Assembly (NCBI GenBank): GCA_022573285.1
Contig: JACZUF010000003.1
Location: 1-64,000, forward strand
DNA: 64,000 nucleotides
Reading direction: 5' to 3'
DNA from: Chloroflexota bacterium
Lineage (GTDB): Bacteria; Chloroflexota; Dehalococcoidia; Lucifugimonadales; UBA3495
Position 1 is the stretch's first letter; each line of letters starts with the position of its first letter. A program made the position numbers and the translations under genes. Positions 48,608 through 58,130 of the stretch are shown one piece after another. The notes beneath the pieces were generated by a model, which saw nothing but the letters and a program-made list of their open reading frames with translations, was not told the DNA's origin and did no database searches.

Positions 48608-50299
48608 CTAACGGTCCAGCCAGGTCCTCGACCAGTAGTTGTACTCGGAGAGGGCCGTTTGGGGCTCAAACCCCTTTAAGTCGCTCCTGAACACCCATCG
48701 GGAGGTAGCGGTCACCGGGCTGAACAGGTAGGCCTGGTCCAACACCCGGCGCTGGATCTCCACCAATTGTTCCCGCCGCTTGCGGTCATCGAATTCGGCC
48801 GCTTGCATCTCAATCATCGAGTCCAACCGGGCATCCTCGTGCCCGGCCAAGTTCCACTGACCCTGGCTATGCAACAGCCCGAACAGGTAGCTGTTGGTGG
48901 TTGAGGTCGGAGGCACCGCCCCCACCGCCAACTGGAATTCCCGGGCCGGCCCCATGACCAAGTCGTCGAACTGCACCGGATTCATACGCCGCAGCTCCGG
49001 GTTGAATCCCACTGCGGTCAGGTCGGCAATCAGCCTTTCTTCCAATGCCAGGTTCTCGCCGCCGGTCCGTTCGATGCGCACCGTAACCTCTATGTCGATG
49101 GGCAGCCTCTGGCCGGAGTTGGCCAGCAACTGGCGGGCTTTGCCGGGGTCGGCGAAGTAGTTCTGACGCATCTCCGCCCGGTCCAGCAGCCATCCGGATT
49201 CCCGCACCGGGATGCCCACGCTGGTGAACCCCTGACCGGACCAAACGGTGTCCAGGTAGTCCCAGGGGTCGATGGCCTGGAACACCGCCTGCCGCACTGC
49301 GGTCTCGCTCAAGCCCGGCGTTTGGGAATTCATGGCCAGCACCACGCCGGCGCCGGACCTACGGGAGACGACCGACTGAAAATCGGTGTCGCCCCGGCGG
49401 ATAACTTCCCATTCACTGGGGCCAACGGATAGAACATCGACCAGCCCAGCCCGAAACGCCGCCACTTTGTCCAACTCAACCGAACCGGCGAAATTGGCTA
49501 GGGGGCCGGAACGCATGACGGTGATGTTTAGCTGGTCGAGAAACGGTAAACCGTCCTCGAAGTAGTTGGTGTTCCGCAGGAATTCCATTCCCCCATCCTG
49601 CCTGGTCTCCTGCCAGACCCAGGGGCCGGTGCCGATGACCGGACTGTCCTTCAAGTCCCCGTACATGGCCACCACTTCCGGGGCCACTATTTTGACGTGT
49701 CCGTCGGCCAGGGCTAGGAGGGCGTCGGCATCCTCAAGGGCCAGTTCAACGCGCAGCGTCAGATCATCCAGGGCCACGGAATCCCCGATCGACGCCAGCA
49801 GCGGGGCGTTGGGCCAACCGGGGGTCTTGAGACGGTCGAAGCTGAACACGATGTCCTGGGCCGTCAGGGCTCTGCCGTTCACCGGCGCTATGTTCTGCCA
49901 GAGAACGCCGGGACGCAGTTTGAATTCGTAGGCCAAGTCGTCGGTCAGTTCCCAACTCTGGCAGAGGTCGCACTCCAACAGCAGGTTCGGCTGGTTGGAC
50001 CCCTGTCCGGAACGTAGCCGCAAGAGCCTGCTGTAGGCCAATCCTGGACCCAGAGCAGTCAGGGTCTCTTGGACCTCCTGATGGACATCACGATGGGGAA
50101 TCTCTGCCGCGGCGGCGACCGTGAGAGCGCCGCCGGAAGACCCGGGCGGAGCAGAGGCGACCACGGCGGTGGGGGTTGGCACCGGCAATCCATCGGCACC
50201 GGCAGCGCCGGGCGGAGGAGTTACGTTCGAAGAGGAGCAGCCAACGGCGAATATAACCGCTCCTGCGATTAATAGCCGTGCTGCTGAGAAAAGTTCCAT
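48608..50299 (-). CDS. ABC transporter substrate-binding lipoprotein (family 5, peptide/nickel type)
   Basis: A solute-binding protein of the oligopeptide/nickel type. From ATG 50299 (after GGTGGGACC) it has 563 residues, with a lipoprotein signal ending FAVGC (Cys21) and a Pro/Ala-rich linker. Family features include FKLRPGVLWQNIAPVNGRALTAQDIVFSFDR-like sequence in short form (ALTAQDIVFSFDRLK), VVAMYGDLKDSPVIGTGPW and LDSMIEMQAAEFD. No permease or ATPase gene is adjacent, so it is an orphan here. Ligand unknown. Confidence 0.9.
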   Translation of the reverse strand: MELFSAARLLIAGAVIFAVGCSSSNVTPPPGAAGADGLPVPTPTAVVASAPPGSSGGALTVAAAAEIPHRDVHQEVQETLTALGPGLAYSRLLRLRSGQGSNQPNLLLECDLCQSWELTDDLAYEFKLRPGVLWQNIAPVNGRALTAQDIVFSFDRLKTPGWPNAPLLASIGDSVALDDLTLRVELALEDADALLALADGHVKIVAPEVVAMYGDLKDSPVIGTGPWVWQETRQDGGMEFLRNTNYFEDGLPFLDQLNITVMRSGPLANFAGSVELDKVAAFRAGLVDVLSVGPSEWEVIRRGDTDFQSVVSRRSGAGVVLAMNSQTPGLSETAVRQAVFQAIDPWDYLDTVWSGQGFTSVGIPVRESGWLLDRAEMRQNYFADPGKARQLLANSGQRLPIDIEVTVRIERTGGENLALEERLIADLTAVGFNPELRRMNPVQFDDLVMGPAREFQLAVGAVPPTSTTNSYLFGLLHSQGQWNLAGHEDARLDSMIEMQAAEFDDRKRREQLVEIQRRVLDQAYLFSPVTATSRWVFRSDLKGFEPQTALSEYNYWSRTWLDR

Positions 50300-50503
50300 G
50301 GTCCCACCGTACCGGCCCGGCACGTCCGCCCTGGGCCATTCGCCCTAGTCTATGAGAAGCCCGCAAGCCGGGTTGTATTCCCGCCTTAATTCAACGGGAC
50401 TGACACCCGATTATAGGTGGGTGTTGCGGCCGGTCCATGAGTGGGCAGATGCGCGGTACGGTGGAAAATCGCGGTGCGGGTCAAGACGAGGGGGCGGGTG
50501 GAT

Positions 50504-51526
50504 TCAGTCCGGTGGCGGCTGGGCCTGCAGAGGGTCGGCGGCCACCGGGTCCGGGGTGAGGGCCGCCGAAACCCGGCGGCCGGTGATGGCCCAAGTGGCG
50601 AAGACAAGGAGGGCGATCAAGATCGGGGGCATGAAGAGTATCACGTGGATCACCAGTGCGAACCCCAACGCATCACCGTCCCCCACGCCGATGGTGGTGA
50701 GCAGGTAGAAGACCGCAAATTCGAAGGTGCCCACGGAGGCCGGCAGGGACGGGACGAGGGCTACGAAGGTGAGGGTCCCAATCACCAGCAACGTGGCCAC
50801 CAACAGCGATATGTCAATCTCCATCCCGTAGGCCAAGACCCAGGCCGAAAGCCCAAGCAAAATCCAATATCCCAGGGTTAATAGGAAGGACCAAGTAAGC
50901 CTGACCCGCGCCCGGATCAGCGCTTTGAGCGACGAGGAGGTCGATGCCAGCAATTGCAGGTGGGTCAGGCCGGGTCTGGACCCGAGCCAGATGACCACCG
51001 GGACCGCCAGCACGCTGACCACAGCCAGCACCGCGGCGCCGACCACGTAGGGGGCGAATCCCTTCAAACTGGGCAGCACCATCAGACCGACGCCCAGCAA
51101 GATGGCCGCAATCACGAAATCCAGGACCCGCTGCACTCCGAGAGTGGCCGCCACCTCCTCACCGCGCACCCGGTAACGCAAGGTGAGCAGGACAAATTGA
51201 GTGGCCTCGCTGACTATGCGGATGGGGGAGATGCTGTTCAGTCCGATGCCGGCGTTCTGCACCAGCAACAGCCGATGCAACGGCACCTTATCACCGATGA
51301 ACAAGACCTGCCAGCGGTAGGCGCGCAGGGCGGAAGCCAGCGAGAACACCGCCAGGGACAGCAGTGCGTAACCAATGGGGAAATCACTGAAGACCGTGGA
51401 GAGGGAGCCCCACTCTACGTCCCGAACCACGGCGAAACCGATGGCCGTGCCAACGGCCAATCCCAGGACCAAACGGAGCTTGGGCTGTAAAAAGAAACGT
51501 TGGAAGATGCCGGCCGCTGATTTCAA
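50504..51526 (-). CDS. Lysylphosphatidylglycerol synthase/flippase-like membrane protein
   Basis: An integral membrane protein of 340 residues with about eight hydrophobic segments, of the UPF0104/AglD-like flippase family. Landmarks are ALRAYRWQVLFIGDKVP, LLLVQNAGIGLNSISPIRIVSEATQFVLL and LPSLPASVGTFEFAVFYLLTTIGV. The start is TTG without a clear ribosome site. Members move or modify lipid-linked sugars or aminoacylate lipids; no catalytic C-terminal domain is present, so transport is more likely. It is 200 bases upstream of the solute-binding gene on the same strand. Confidence 0.85.
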   Translation of the reverse strand: MKSAAGIFQRFFLQPKLRLVLGLAVGTAIGFAVVRDVEWGSLSTVFSDFPIGYALLSLAVFSLASALRAYRWQVLFIGDKVPLHRLLLVQNAGIGLNSISPIRIVSEATQFVLLTLRYRVRGEEVAATLGVQRVLDFVIAAILLGVGLMVLPSLKGFAPYVVGAAVLAVVSVLAVPVVIWLGSRPGLTHLQLLASTSSSLKALIRARVRLTWSFLLTLGYWILLGLSAWVLAYGMEIDISLLVATLLVIGTLTFVALVPSLPASVGTFEFAVFYLLTTIGVGDGDALGFALVIHVILFMPPILIALLVFATWAITGRRVSAALTPDPVAADPLQAQPPPD

Positions 51527-51717
51527 ATCGCTATTCGGATTCTAAGTGTGCTCTAAGTGTGTCGGTGCGGGACTGAGCCCTGCCTGTCCGCTGGGTAAAT
51601 CGAATGGGTAAAGACCGATTACAAGCTCCCGATAGTCTGATTATCAAGCTACGCGCCGGGTTTTCCTATGTCAAGGAACGTCCGGCCTCTGGATTGGAAT
51701 ACTCCCACGGCTATGCG

Positions 51718-52227
51718 TTATGATTTTCCGGCGCGGGCCAGCCCTTTCAGGTAGGCGATGTGGCCCTGGTGCTGGTAGACCTCGCCGATAACCTGCCTAA
51801 ATATCCTGCCTACCGACATCTCCGGCCGGGCCTGCCGCGGGACCTCGTCCATCTGCTCCGGAGTGACGGTCTTCAGGTAGCTCAACGTAGCTGCCCGCAC
51901 CGCTTCCCCATACTTCAGCATCTCGGGCAGGTCATAGGCCGGGAAGTTGGCCACCTGCTCCAGTGTATGTTCAAAGCCGTTGTCCCTGGTTGGTAGTCCG
52001 AATTTCTCGTTCCAGCCGTCCAACTCCCATACCTCGGTCTGACGTTGAACGAAGAACTGGAACCACATGTCTTCCACCCTGGTCATATGCCAGAGAACCC
52101 AACCGATGGGATTTGCCTCCGGGCCGGGGCGCCAGATCAGCTCTTCGGGTGTCAGGTCCCCAAGAGCGTCCATCAGATAGTCGTGCTCGGTGTTAAATGC
52201 GTCTTCGATAAACTCGTTGAGAGTCAT
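51718..52227 (-). CDS. DinB family protein
   Basis: A 169-residue four-helix protein of the DinB/YfiT superfamily. Metal-ligand histidines are seen in WVLWHMTRVEDMW and YQHQGHIAYLKG, with EELIWRPGPEANPIG before. These proteins are often thiol-dependent metalloenzymes, but the reaction of this one is unknown. It stands alone, divergent from the MaoC gene. Confidence 0.87.
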   Translation of the reverse strand: MTLNEFIEDAFNTEHDYLMDALGDLTPEELIWRPGPEANPIGWVLWHMTRVEDMWFQFFVQRQTEVWELDGWNEKFGLPTRDNGFEHTLEQVANFPAYDLPEMLKYGEAVRAATLSYLKTVTPEQMDEVPRQARPEMSVGRIFRQVIGEVYQHQGHIAYLKGLARAGKS

Positions 52228-52394
52228 CCCATCCTCTCCGTTTGACCGGCCGGGAAATTCCTGGCCGATTGATGCTTTGGCAAGCCCAATGATACACCGG
52301 CCGCCTCGTCCGGGGTATGGTAAACTGCACGCGGCGCACGCCTGTGCCTATCTGGCAATTATCCTATCTAGCACCTATACCGGGAGCACTCTCC

Positions 52395-53462
52395 ATGGCA
52401 GACAAATTGATTACTCCGGAGGTCCACGCTCTGATTGGCGGCGAGACCCCGCCCGAGAAGAACCGTTTCCCAATCAGCGACGAGATGGCCTACGATCTGG
52501 CCGACGCCACCGAAGACCCCAACCCCCTTTACATCGACAAAGCCCAGGCCGAAGCCAGCCGGTTCAAAGGATTGCTCTGCCCTCCGCTGGCCACCTGGAA
52601 AGACATCGCTCCGTCCATCGGCTATTTCGGCGCCGGCCAAGAGTCCCACTTCGATGTGCCGCTGCCCTTCAACAGCTACGGGTTGAACGGCGGCAGCGAT
52701 TGGCAGTTTCTGCGTCCGGCCTACGTTGGCGATTGGGTTACCCGCCAATTCCGCATCGTGGATATCTTCGAGAAGCAGGGCCGGTCCGGCCCGTTGGTCT
52801 TCGTGGTGCGGCGGGAGACCCAGACCAACCAACACGGGGACGCCATCAGCGTGGCGGACCGGGTGAGCATCCACCGGGGCCTGCCAACCGGCGACGAGGT
52901 CAAGGCGGCCGCCGACGCCGGGCAGGGGCTGGAGACCGTGGTGATCTCTCCACCGGCGCCGGACCACACCGTTCCCCAGGCCGTTCATACAGCGGGGGCG
53001 CAGCGGCACTTCGAGGACGTGCCGGTGGGCCTGGAGTTGGACCCAGTGGTCAAAGGACCGCTGACCACCACCCATCTGGTGCGGTGGGCGGCCGCCAACG
53101 GCAATTACGCCCGCATCCACTGGGACCTGCCCTTCGCCCAGGTCCATCAGGGCCTGGCCAACGTGGTGGTGAATGGTTCGTTGAAGAACCAGTACCTCGG
53201 GCAGTTGATGATCAAGTTCGCCGGCCCGGAAGGCTGGTTCAAACGTTTCTATGTGGAACACCGGGGGATGGACTATCCGGGTGACGTGATCACCGCCTCC
53301 GGAACGGTCACCGCCGTCCGCGAGGCCGGCGGCTACGGCTACGTGGACTGCGAATTCAATCTGACCAACAGCCGGGGGGAGCAGACCGCCTCGGGGAGAG
53401 GCACGGTGGTGCTGCCCAAGAAGGGCCAGAGCCTGCCTCTGGTCTGGGAGTTGGAAGACTGA
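52395..53462 (+). CDS. MaoC-like double-hotdog acyl-CoA dehydratase
   Basis: A 355-residue protein with two hotdog domains. The N-terminal half is of the FAS1-like dehydratase type (ADATEDPNPLYIDKAQAEAS, GGSDWQFLRPAYVGD, RRETQTNQHGD); the C-terminal half is MaoC-like, with the expected catalytic site in ANGNYARIHWDLPFAQ. From ATG 52395 the length fits; an upstream start adds no family sequence. The stop overlaps the next CoA-transferase start. Fatty-acid or dicarboxylate CoA hydration is likely. Confidence 0.88.
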   Translation: MADKLITPEVHALIGGETPPEKNRFPISDEMAYDLADATEDPNPLYIDKAQAEASRFKGLLCPPLATWKDIAPSIGYFGAGQESHFDVPLPFNSYGLNGGSDWQFLRPAYVGDWVTRQFRIVDIFEKQGRSGPLVFVVRRETQTNQHGDAISVADRVSIHRGLPTGDEVKAAADAGQGLETVVISPPAPDHTVPQAVHTAGAQRHFEDVPVGLELDPVVKGPLTTTHLVRWAAANGNYARIHWDLPFAQVHQGLANVVVNGSLKNQYLGQLMIKFAGPEGWFKRFYVEHRGMDYPGDVITASGTVTAVREAGGYGYVDCEFNLTNSRGEQTASGRGTVVLPKKGQSLPLVWELED

Positions 53463-54658
53463 TGCCCGCCGGCCTACTGTCCGGACTCCGCGTATTGGAC
53501 CTCGGCTCCGGGGTCTCCGGGCCCTGGTGCGCCAAGATTCTGGCGGACTACGGCGCGGAGGTGATCAAGGTAGAACCTCCCGGTTCCGGTGACGCCGCCC
53601 GCCGCATGGGCCCCTTCGCGGGCGACGACCCGGACCCGGAAAAGAGCCTGACCTTCCTCTACCTGAACACCAACAAGAAGGGCGTCACCCTGGACCCATC
53701 CACCGCCACCGGACGCAAGCTTCTGGACCGTTTATTGGAGGACGCCGATGTCCTGGTCGAGAACAACCCGCCGGCCCAGGCCAAAGAGCTTGGCCTAGAC
53801 TACCAGTCCTTTGCCGCAGTAAACCCCCGACTGGTCGTCACGTCCATCACTCCCTTCGGCCAGACCGGACCCTACCGGGATTTTCAGGCCACCGACATCG
53901 TGACCTATGCCCTGAGCGGGCTCATGTACCACACAGGGGACTCGGACAGAGAGCCCCTTCGCAACGTACTCGACCAGTCCTTCTACGTGGCCGGGGCCAA
54001 CGCCGCCGCCGCGACCCAGGTGGCCCTATTTGCCCGGCTCTCCTCCGGCGAAGGCCAGCATGTGGACGTCTCGACCGCCGAATGTCTGGGTGCTCACCTG
54101 GTCCAGCCCCTGCCCTACTACAACTACATGGGGGCGGTGAAGGGGCGGCGTCCGGTCCGGGGCGCCGGTTTTGAAGAACTGATGCCCGCCCGCGACGGCT
54201 ACGTCTCCCCGTCGGTACAGGGCTCCCAACCGTGGTCGACGATCGCCAGTCTGATCGGGTTGGAGGAGTTGCAGGACGAGAAATTCGCCACCGGCGCGGG
54301 CCGGGTCGCCCACGGGGAAGAGCTGAAAGAATTGTTGATCAAGGGGTTGGCCCAATGGGACCGGATGCCCCTTTTCCTGGCGTCAGGCGAGCGCCGGTTG
54401 GTCTTCGGCATGGCCCAAGACGCGGGAGACCTGGCCAACTGTCCCCACCTCCAAGCCCGGGACTTCTTCGTCGAGGTGGTACATCCCGTGGTTGGCCGGG
54501 CCCAATACCCCGGCATGGCCGTCCGGCTGCCTGGGGAGACCATCACCGGCTCCCAGCCCGCCCCACTCCTGGGCCAGCATAATTTAGAGATCTTTGGCCA
54601 GGAATTCGGTTACCCGCCGGAAGACTTGGTGTCCCTCCGCCAGCACGGCGTCATCTAA
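53462..54658 (+). CDS. CaiB/BaiF family III CoA-transferase, first copy
   Basis: Transfers CoA between carboxylic acids. The 398 residues have the family opening GLRVLDLGSGVSGPWCAKILADYGAEVIKVE and the VLVENNPPAQAKELGLDYQS segment; the catalytic Asp is probably in YHTGDSDREP. It overlaps the MaoC stop (ATGA arrangement) and is followed by a second CoA-transferase at 47 bases. Substrates cannot be read. Confidence 0.92.
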   Translation: MPAGLLSGLRVLDLGSGVSGPWCAKILADYGAEVIKVEPPGSGDAARRMGPFAGDDPDPEKSLTFLYLNTNKKGVTLDPSTATGRKLLDRLLEDADVLVENNPPAQAKELGLDYQSFAAVNPRLVVTSITPFGQTGPYRDFQATDIVTYALSGLMYHTGDSDREPLRNVLDQSFYVAGANAAAATQVALFARLSSGEGQHVDVSTAECLGAHLVQPLPYYNYMGAVKGRRPVRGAGFEELMPARDGYVSPSVQGSQPWSTIASLIGLEELQDEKFATGAGRVAHGEELKELLIKGLAQWDRMPLFLASGERRLVFGMAQDAGDLANCPHLQARDFFVEVVHPVVGRAQYPGMAVRLPGETITGSQPAPLLGQHNLEIFGQEFGYPPEDLVSLRQHGVI

Positions 54659-54705
54659 TTGATCTTCGGTCCCCGTCGATATTAATTAAGGGAGCATTCA
54701 GACCC

Positions 54706-56103
54706 ATGCCCCCAGCGCCCATGCCACAAGCTCCATTAAGAAACATCCGGGTATTGGACCTAAGCCGGGTCTTCGCCATGCCCTTCGCCGGGGCGAACCT
54801 GGCGGACCTGGGCGCCGAGGTCATCAAAATCGACACCTGCCAGGCCCAATTCATGGACACCACCCGGACCATAACGGGACCGTTCCCCGACAACCAGCCC
54901 GGTGAGCTTTGGTGGGAGCAAGGCGGCACTTTCCAGATACTCAACCGGGGCAAGCGTAGCTTGACCTTGGACCTCCGGTCCGTCGAGTCTCAGGCGGTCA
55001 TCAAAGACCTGGTCCAGGTCTGTGACGTGGTCTTGGAAAACTTTACACCCCGGGTAATGGCCCGGTTTGGGCTGGACTACGAGAGTCTCCGGGCCAAGAA
55101 GCCAGACCTGATCATGGTCTCCAACACCGGCTACGGGCACAGCGGACCCTGGAGCAGCTTTGGGGCCATGGCGTCGGCCCTGGAACCGACCCACGGCACC
55201 GGGGCCTTCATGGGTTATATGGAGGAAGGGCCGGACGGCCGCCTGGCCGAGGGACAGGTCCCCAACAAAATGGGCAACTCCTACTCCGATTTCCTCGCCA
55301 CCTGGACGGCCCTGGGCGCTCTGATGGCGGCATTGCTGCGGCGGGCCCGCACCGGCGCGGGCCAATGGATCGACCTGGCGATGTACCAGACCGGGACCAC
55401 GGTCATCGGCGCGGGCCTCTTGGACTTCGCCTTCAACGGACGGCGGACGCAGCGGATCGGAAACCGCCATCCCGTCTGGTCGCCCCACGGCGTCTACCCG
55501 TGCCAGGGCCACGACCAATGGGTGGCCCTGGCGGTGCGCTGCCAAGCCGACTGGCTGGCGCTCTGCCGCGCCCTAGGCAGGCCGGAGCTCGCATCCGACC
55601 CCCGGTTCGCCGACCCCATCGACCGCCGCCGACACCAGGAGGAACTGGACGAAATTATCGCGTCCTGGACCTCTGCCCACACCTCCTACCAGGTCACAGA
55701 CACGCTCCAAGGGGCTGGGGTGCCGGCCGGAGCGGTGCTAACGGCGAAACAAGCGTTGACCGATCCCCAGTACCTGGCCCGGGGGTTCTTCGAGACCGTT
55801 CACAACCCTCCCGAGGTGGACCTGAGACCCAAGGGATACGTGGGACGGGGCTGGAAGTTCTCCATGTGTGAAGCCGAGATACGGGGCCCGGCTCCCCGGC
55901 TGGGCGAGGCCAACGATTACGTACTGAGAGAGTTGCTGGGGATCGATTCAGCCCGGCTGAAGGCGTTTGCGGAAGATTGGACCATCGGAAACGAGCCGGA
56001 GGGCGGCGGAGCGCCGGGCGTGGTCCCGCTGGATGAACAGGTGGAACTGGGGTGGATCGCGGAATACGACGACGACTACTTGGAACGGCTGCCGCCCGTT
56101 TGA
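54706..56103 (+). CDS. CaiB/BaiF family III CoA-transferase, second copy
   Basis: A 465-residue CoA-transferase, longer than the first copy. It shows NIRVLDLSRVFAMPFAGANLADLGAEVIKID, RGKRSLTLDLRS, VVLENFTPRVMARFGLDYESL and SNTGYGHSGPWSSFG. The C-terminal part contains GAGVPAGAVLTAKQALTDPQY and an acidic tail. Two unlike CoA-transferases with one dehydratase in a row suggest a short acid-activation and hydration pathway. Confidence 0.92.
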   Translation: MPPAPMPQAPLRNIRVLDLSRVFAMPFAGANLADLGAEVIKIDTCQAQFMDTTRTITGPFPDNQPGELWWEQGGTFQILNRGKRSLTLDLRSVESQAVIKDLVQVCDVVLENFTPRVMARFGLDYESLRAKKPDLIMVSNTGYGHSGPWSSFGAMASALEPTHGTGAFMGYMEEGPDGRLAEGQVPNKMGNSYSDFLATWTALGALMAALLRRARTGAGQWIDLAMYQTGTTVIGAGLLDFAFNGRRTQRIGNRHPVWSPHGVYPCQGHDQWVALAVRCQADWLALCRALGRPELASDPRFADPIDRRRHQEELDEIIASWTSAHTSYQVTDTLQGAGVPAGAVLTAKQALTDPQYLARGFFETVHNPPEVDLRPKGYVGRGWKFSMCEAEIRGPAPRLGEANDYVLRELLGIDSARLKAFAEDWTIGNEPEGGGAPGVVPLDEQVELGWIAEYDDDYLERLPPV

Positions 56104-56174
56104 CGCAGATTGAACCGCCGCGTTTTAGGCTGGCCGATGGATCAGAGATAAATTGGAACTCCACACTCCGACGC

Positions 56175-56204
56175 TTGACACTTTGGAAAATCGGCACCTA
56201 TAAT
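56175..56204 (+). promoter_or_regulatory. Strong promoter of pyrG
   Basis: TTGACA (56175-56180), 18-base spacer, TATAAT (56199-56204), both perfect. A leader of about 150 bases precedes the pyrG ATG. Confidence 0.8.
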
Positions 56205-56268
56205 TAACGCTGGATTCCCCGCAGACGTCCACGTTTTTCATTTAGCGTTCCGCATCAAGGCCCTGTTG

Positions 56269-56284
56269 CCACTGTATCCAGTGG
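56269..56284 (+). other. Hairpin in the pyrG leader
   Basis: CCACTG (56269-56274), loop TATC, CAGTGG (56279-56284), about 80 bases before pyrG. It has no T-run, so it is not a simple terminator. Confidence 0.45.
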
Positions 56285-56363
56285 TGTGCTTAATAAGGCG
56301 GCGGTCTGGCTAATTGACCATCAGGTAGGTACCCTCCCCAACACCCATCTTTCGCGCAGGCAA

Positions 56364-58010
56364 ATGCCGACAAAGTTTATCTTCGTTACCGGGGGAGTTG
56401 TCAGTTCATTAGGCAAAGGGATCAGCGTCGCATCGATTGGACGCATCCTGAAGAGCCGAGGAATCACCGTCTCCGTTATCAAGCTGGACCCTTACCTCAA
56501 CGTCGATCCCGGGACCATGTCCCCCTATCAGCACGGCGAGGTCTTTGTGACCCAAGACGGCGGCGAGACCGACTTGGACCTGGGCCACTACGAAAGATTC
56601 ATCGACGTCGAGCTAACCCGGACCTCCAATCTCACCGCCGGCGAGGTCTATCTAAACCTAATAGCCAAAGAGCGCCGCGGCGACTTCCTTGGCGGCACCA
56701 TTCAGACGGTGCCCCACGTTACCAACGCCATTAAAGACAGGGTGCTCGCTCTGGCCGCCGAATCGGGCGCCGACGTGATTATCACCGAGGTCGGAGGGAC
56801 GGTCGGCGACATCGAGGGCCTGCCTTTCTTGGAGGCCATCCGGCAGATGAGGAACGATGTGGGCCGGGACAATGTGTTCTACATCCACCTAACTTTGCTT
56901 CCCTATATAGCAGCAGCACAGGAACTGAAGACCAAACCGACCCAACATAGCGTGAAAGAACTTCGCTCCATAGGGATCCAACCCGATGCCATTCTTTGCC
57001 GAAGCGACCATCCGGTATCCGAGGCGATCTGCGAAAAGATTTCGGCCTTCTGCGACGTTCCCATTAAAGCCGTGATTCCCGTGGTTACCGTCGATAATGT
57101 GTATGAAGTGCCGTTGATGCTCGAGGACGCGGGCTTGGGAGACATCGTCCTGGATTCCCTCGGTCTTTCCGGCCGTCCCCGGGACATGACCGAATGGTCG
57201 GCGATGGTCGACCGGATGAACGAGCCCAAAGAAAGACTGTCCATCGCCCTGGTCGGAAAGTATGTCGAATACCCCGATTCCTATATCTCGGTCCGAGAGG
57301 CCCTACGGCACGCCGGACTGGACCACAGCAGGGACATCGATCTCCAGTGGGTCCATTCCGAGGATATCGAGCGAGACGGGCCGGACGCCCTCCTGTCCGG
57401 CGTCTGCGGGATCGTGGTGCCGGGCGGCTTCGGCCCCCGGGGCGTCGAGGGAATGATTGAGACGGTACATTACGCCAGGGAGCATCGGGTGCCCTACCTG
57501 GGCCTATGCCTGGGTCTACAGGTAATGGTCATTGAGTGGGCCAGAAACGTCATGGGCATAAAGGACGCCAACTCCTCAGAGTTGGCCCCGGATACCGAAA
57601 ATCCAGTGGTGCACATAATGCCCGACCAAAAGGGCGTCTCAAGCAAGGGCGGCACCATGCGGTTGGGGGATTATCCCTGCCATCCGCAATCCGATACCCG
57701 GACTCAAGCGGCCTACGGCGCCGACGTGATAATGGAACGGCACCGCCACCGGTTCGAACTTAACAACGCTTACCGGGAATCCTTGGAAAATTCGGGGCTG
57801 ATCGTCGGCGGCTTGTCCCCCGACGGCAGCTTGGTCGAGACCGGCGAAGTGAGAGACCATCCGTTCATGGTCGGCACTCAATTCCACCCCGAGTTCAAGT
57901 CCCGGCCCAACCGGCCCCACCCGTTGTTCAGCGGGTTCATCGGGGCCGCCAAAGAGACCATCCGAGAGGGCGTTCAACGGCCTCTGCCTCTGGACCTGAC
58001 CACCAATTAG
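56364..58010 (+). CDS. pyrG: CTP synthase
   Basis: Makes CTP from UTP, glutamine and ATP. From ATG 56364 the product has 548 residues, the usual size; an upstream start adds 26 residues that do not match the family. The synthetase domain has FVTGGVVSSLGKGISVASIG at its start and GGTVGDIEGLPFLEAIRQ; the class I glutamine amidotransferase domain has the nucleophile Cys in YLGLCLGLQVMV and His/Glu in GTQFHPEFKSRP. It is followed by the transaldolase-type gene and rho. Confidence 0.97.
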   Translation: MPTKFIFVTGGVVSSLGKGISVASIGRILKSRGITVSVIKLDPYLNVDPGTMSPYQHGEVFVTQDGGETDLDLGHYERFIDVELTRTSNLTAGEVYLNLIAKERRGDFLGGTIQTVPHVTNAIKDRVLALAAESGADVIITEVGGTVGDIEGLPFLEAIRQMRNDVGRDNVFYIHLTLLPYIAAAQELKTKPTQHSVKELRSIGIQPDAILCRSDHPVSEAICEKISAFCDVPIKAVIPVVTVDNVYEVPLMLEDAGLGDIVLDSLGLSGRPRDMTEWSAMVDRMNEPKERLSIALVGKYVEYPDSYISVREALRHAGLDHSRDIDLQWVHSEDIERDGPDALLSGVCGIVVPGGFGPRGVEGMIETVHYAREHRVPYLGLCLGLQVMVIEWARNVMGIKDANSSELAPDTENPVVHIMPDQKGVSSKGGTMRLGDYPCHPQSDTRTQAAYGADVIMERHRHRFELNNAYRESLENSGLIVGGLSPDGSLVETGEVRDHPFMVGTQFHPEFKSRPNRPHPLFSGFIGAAKETIREGVQRPLPLDLTTN

Positions 58011-58130
58011 TCCGCTCAACCCGTTGCATCTGTCTTCATTAAATGATAAAGCCCCAAACAGCCGGTCCGGTCGCCCCTATTCCGATGATGACGGGAGCTC
58101 AGAACCAAAACTTCCAAGGTCGGTGAAGGC

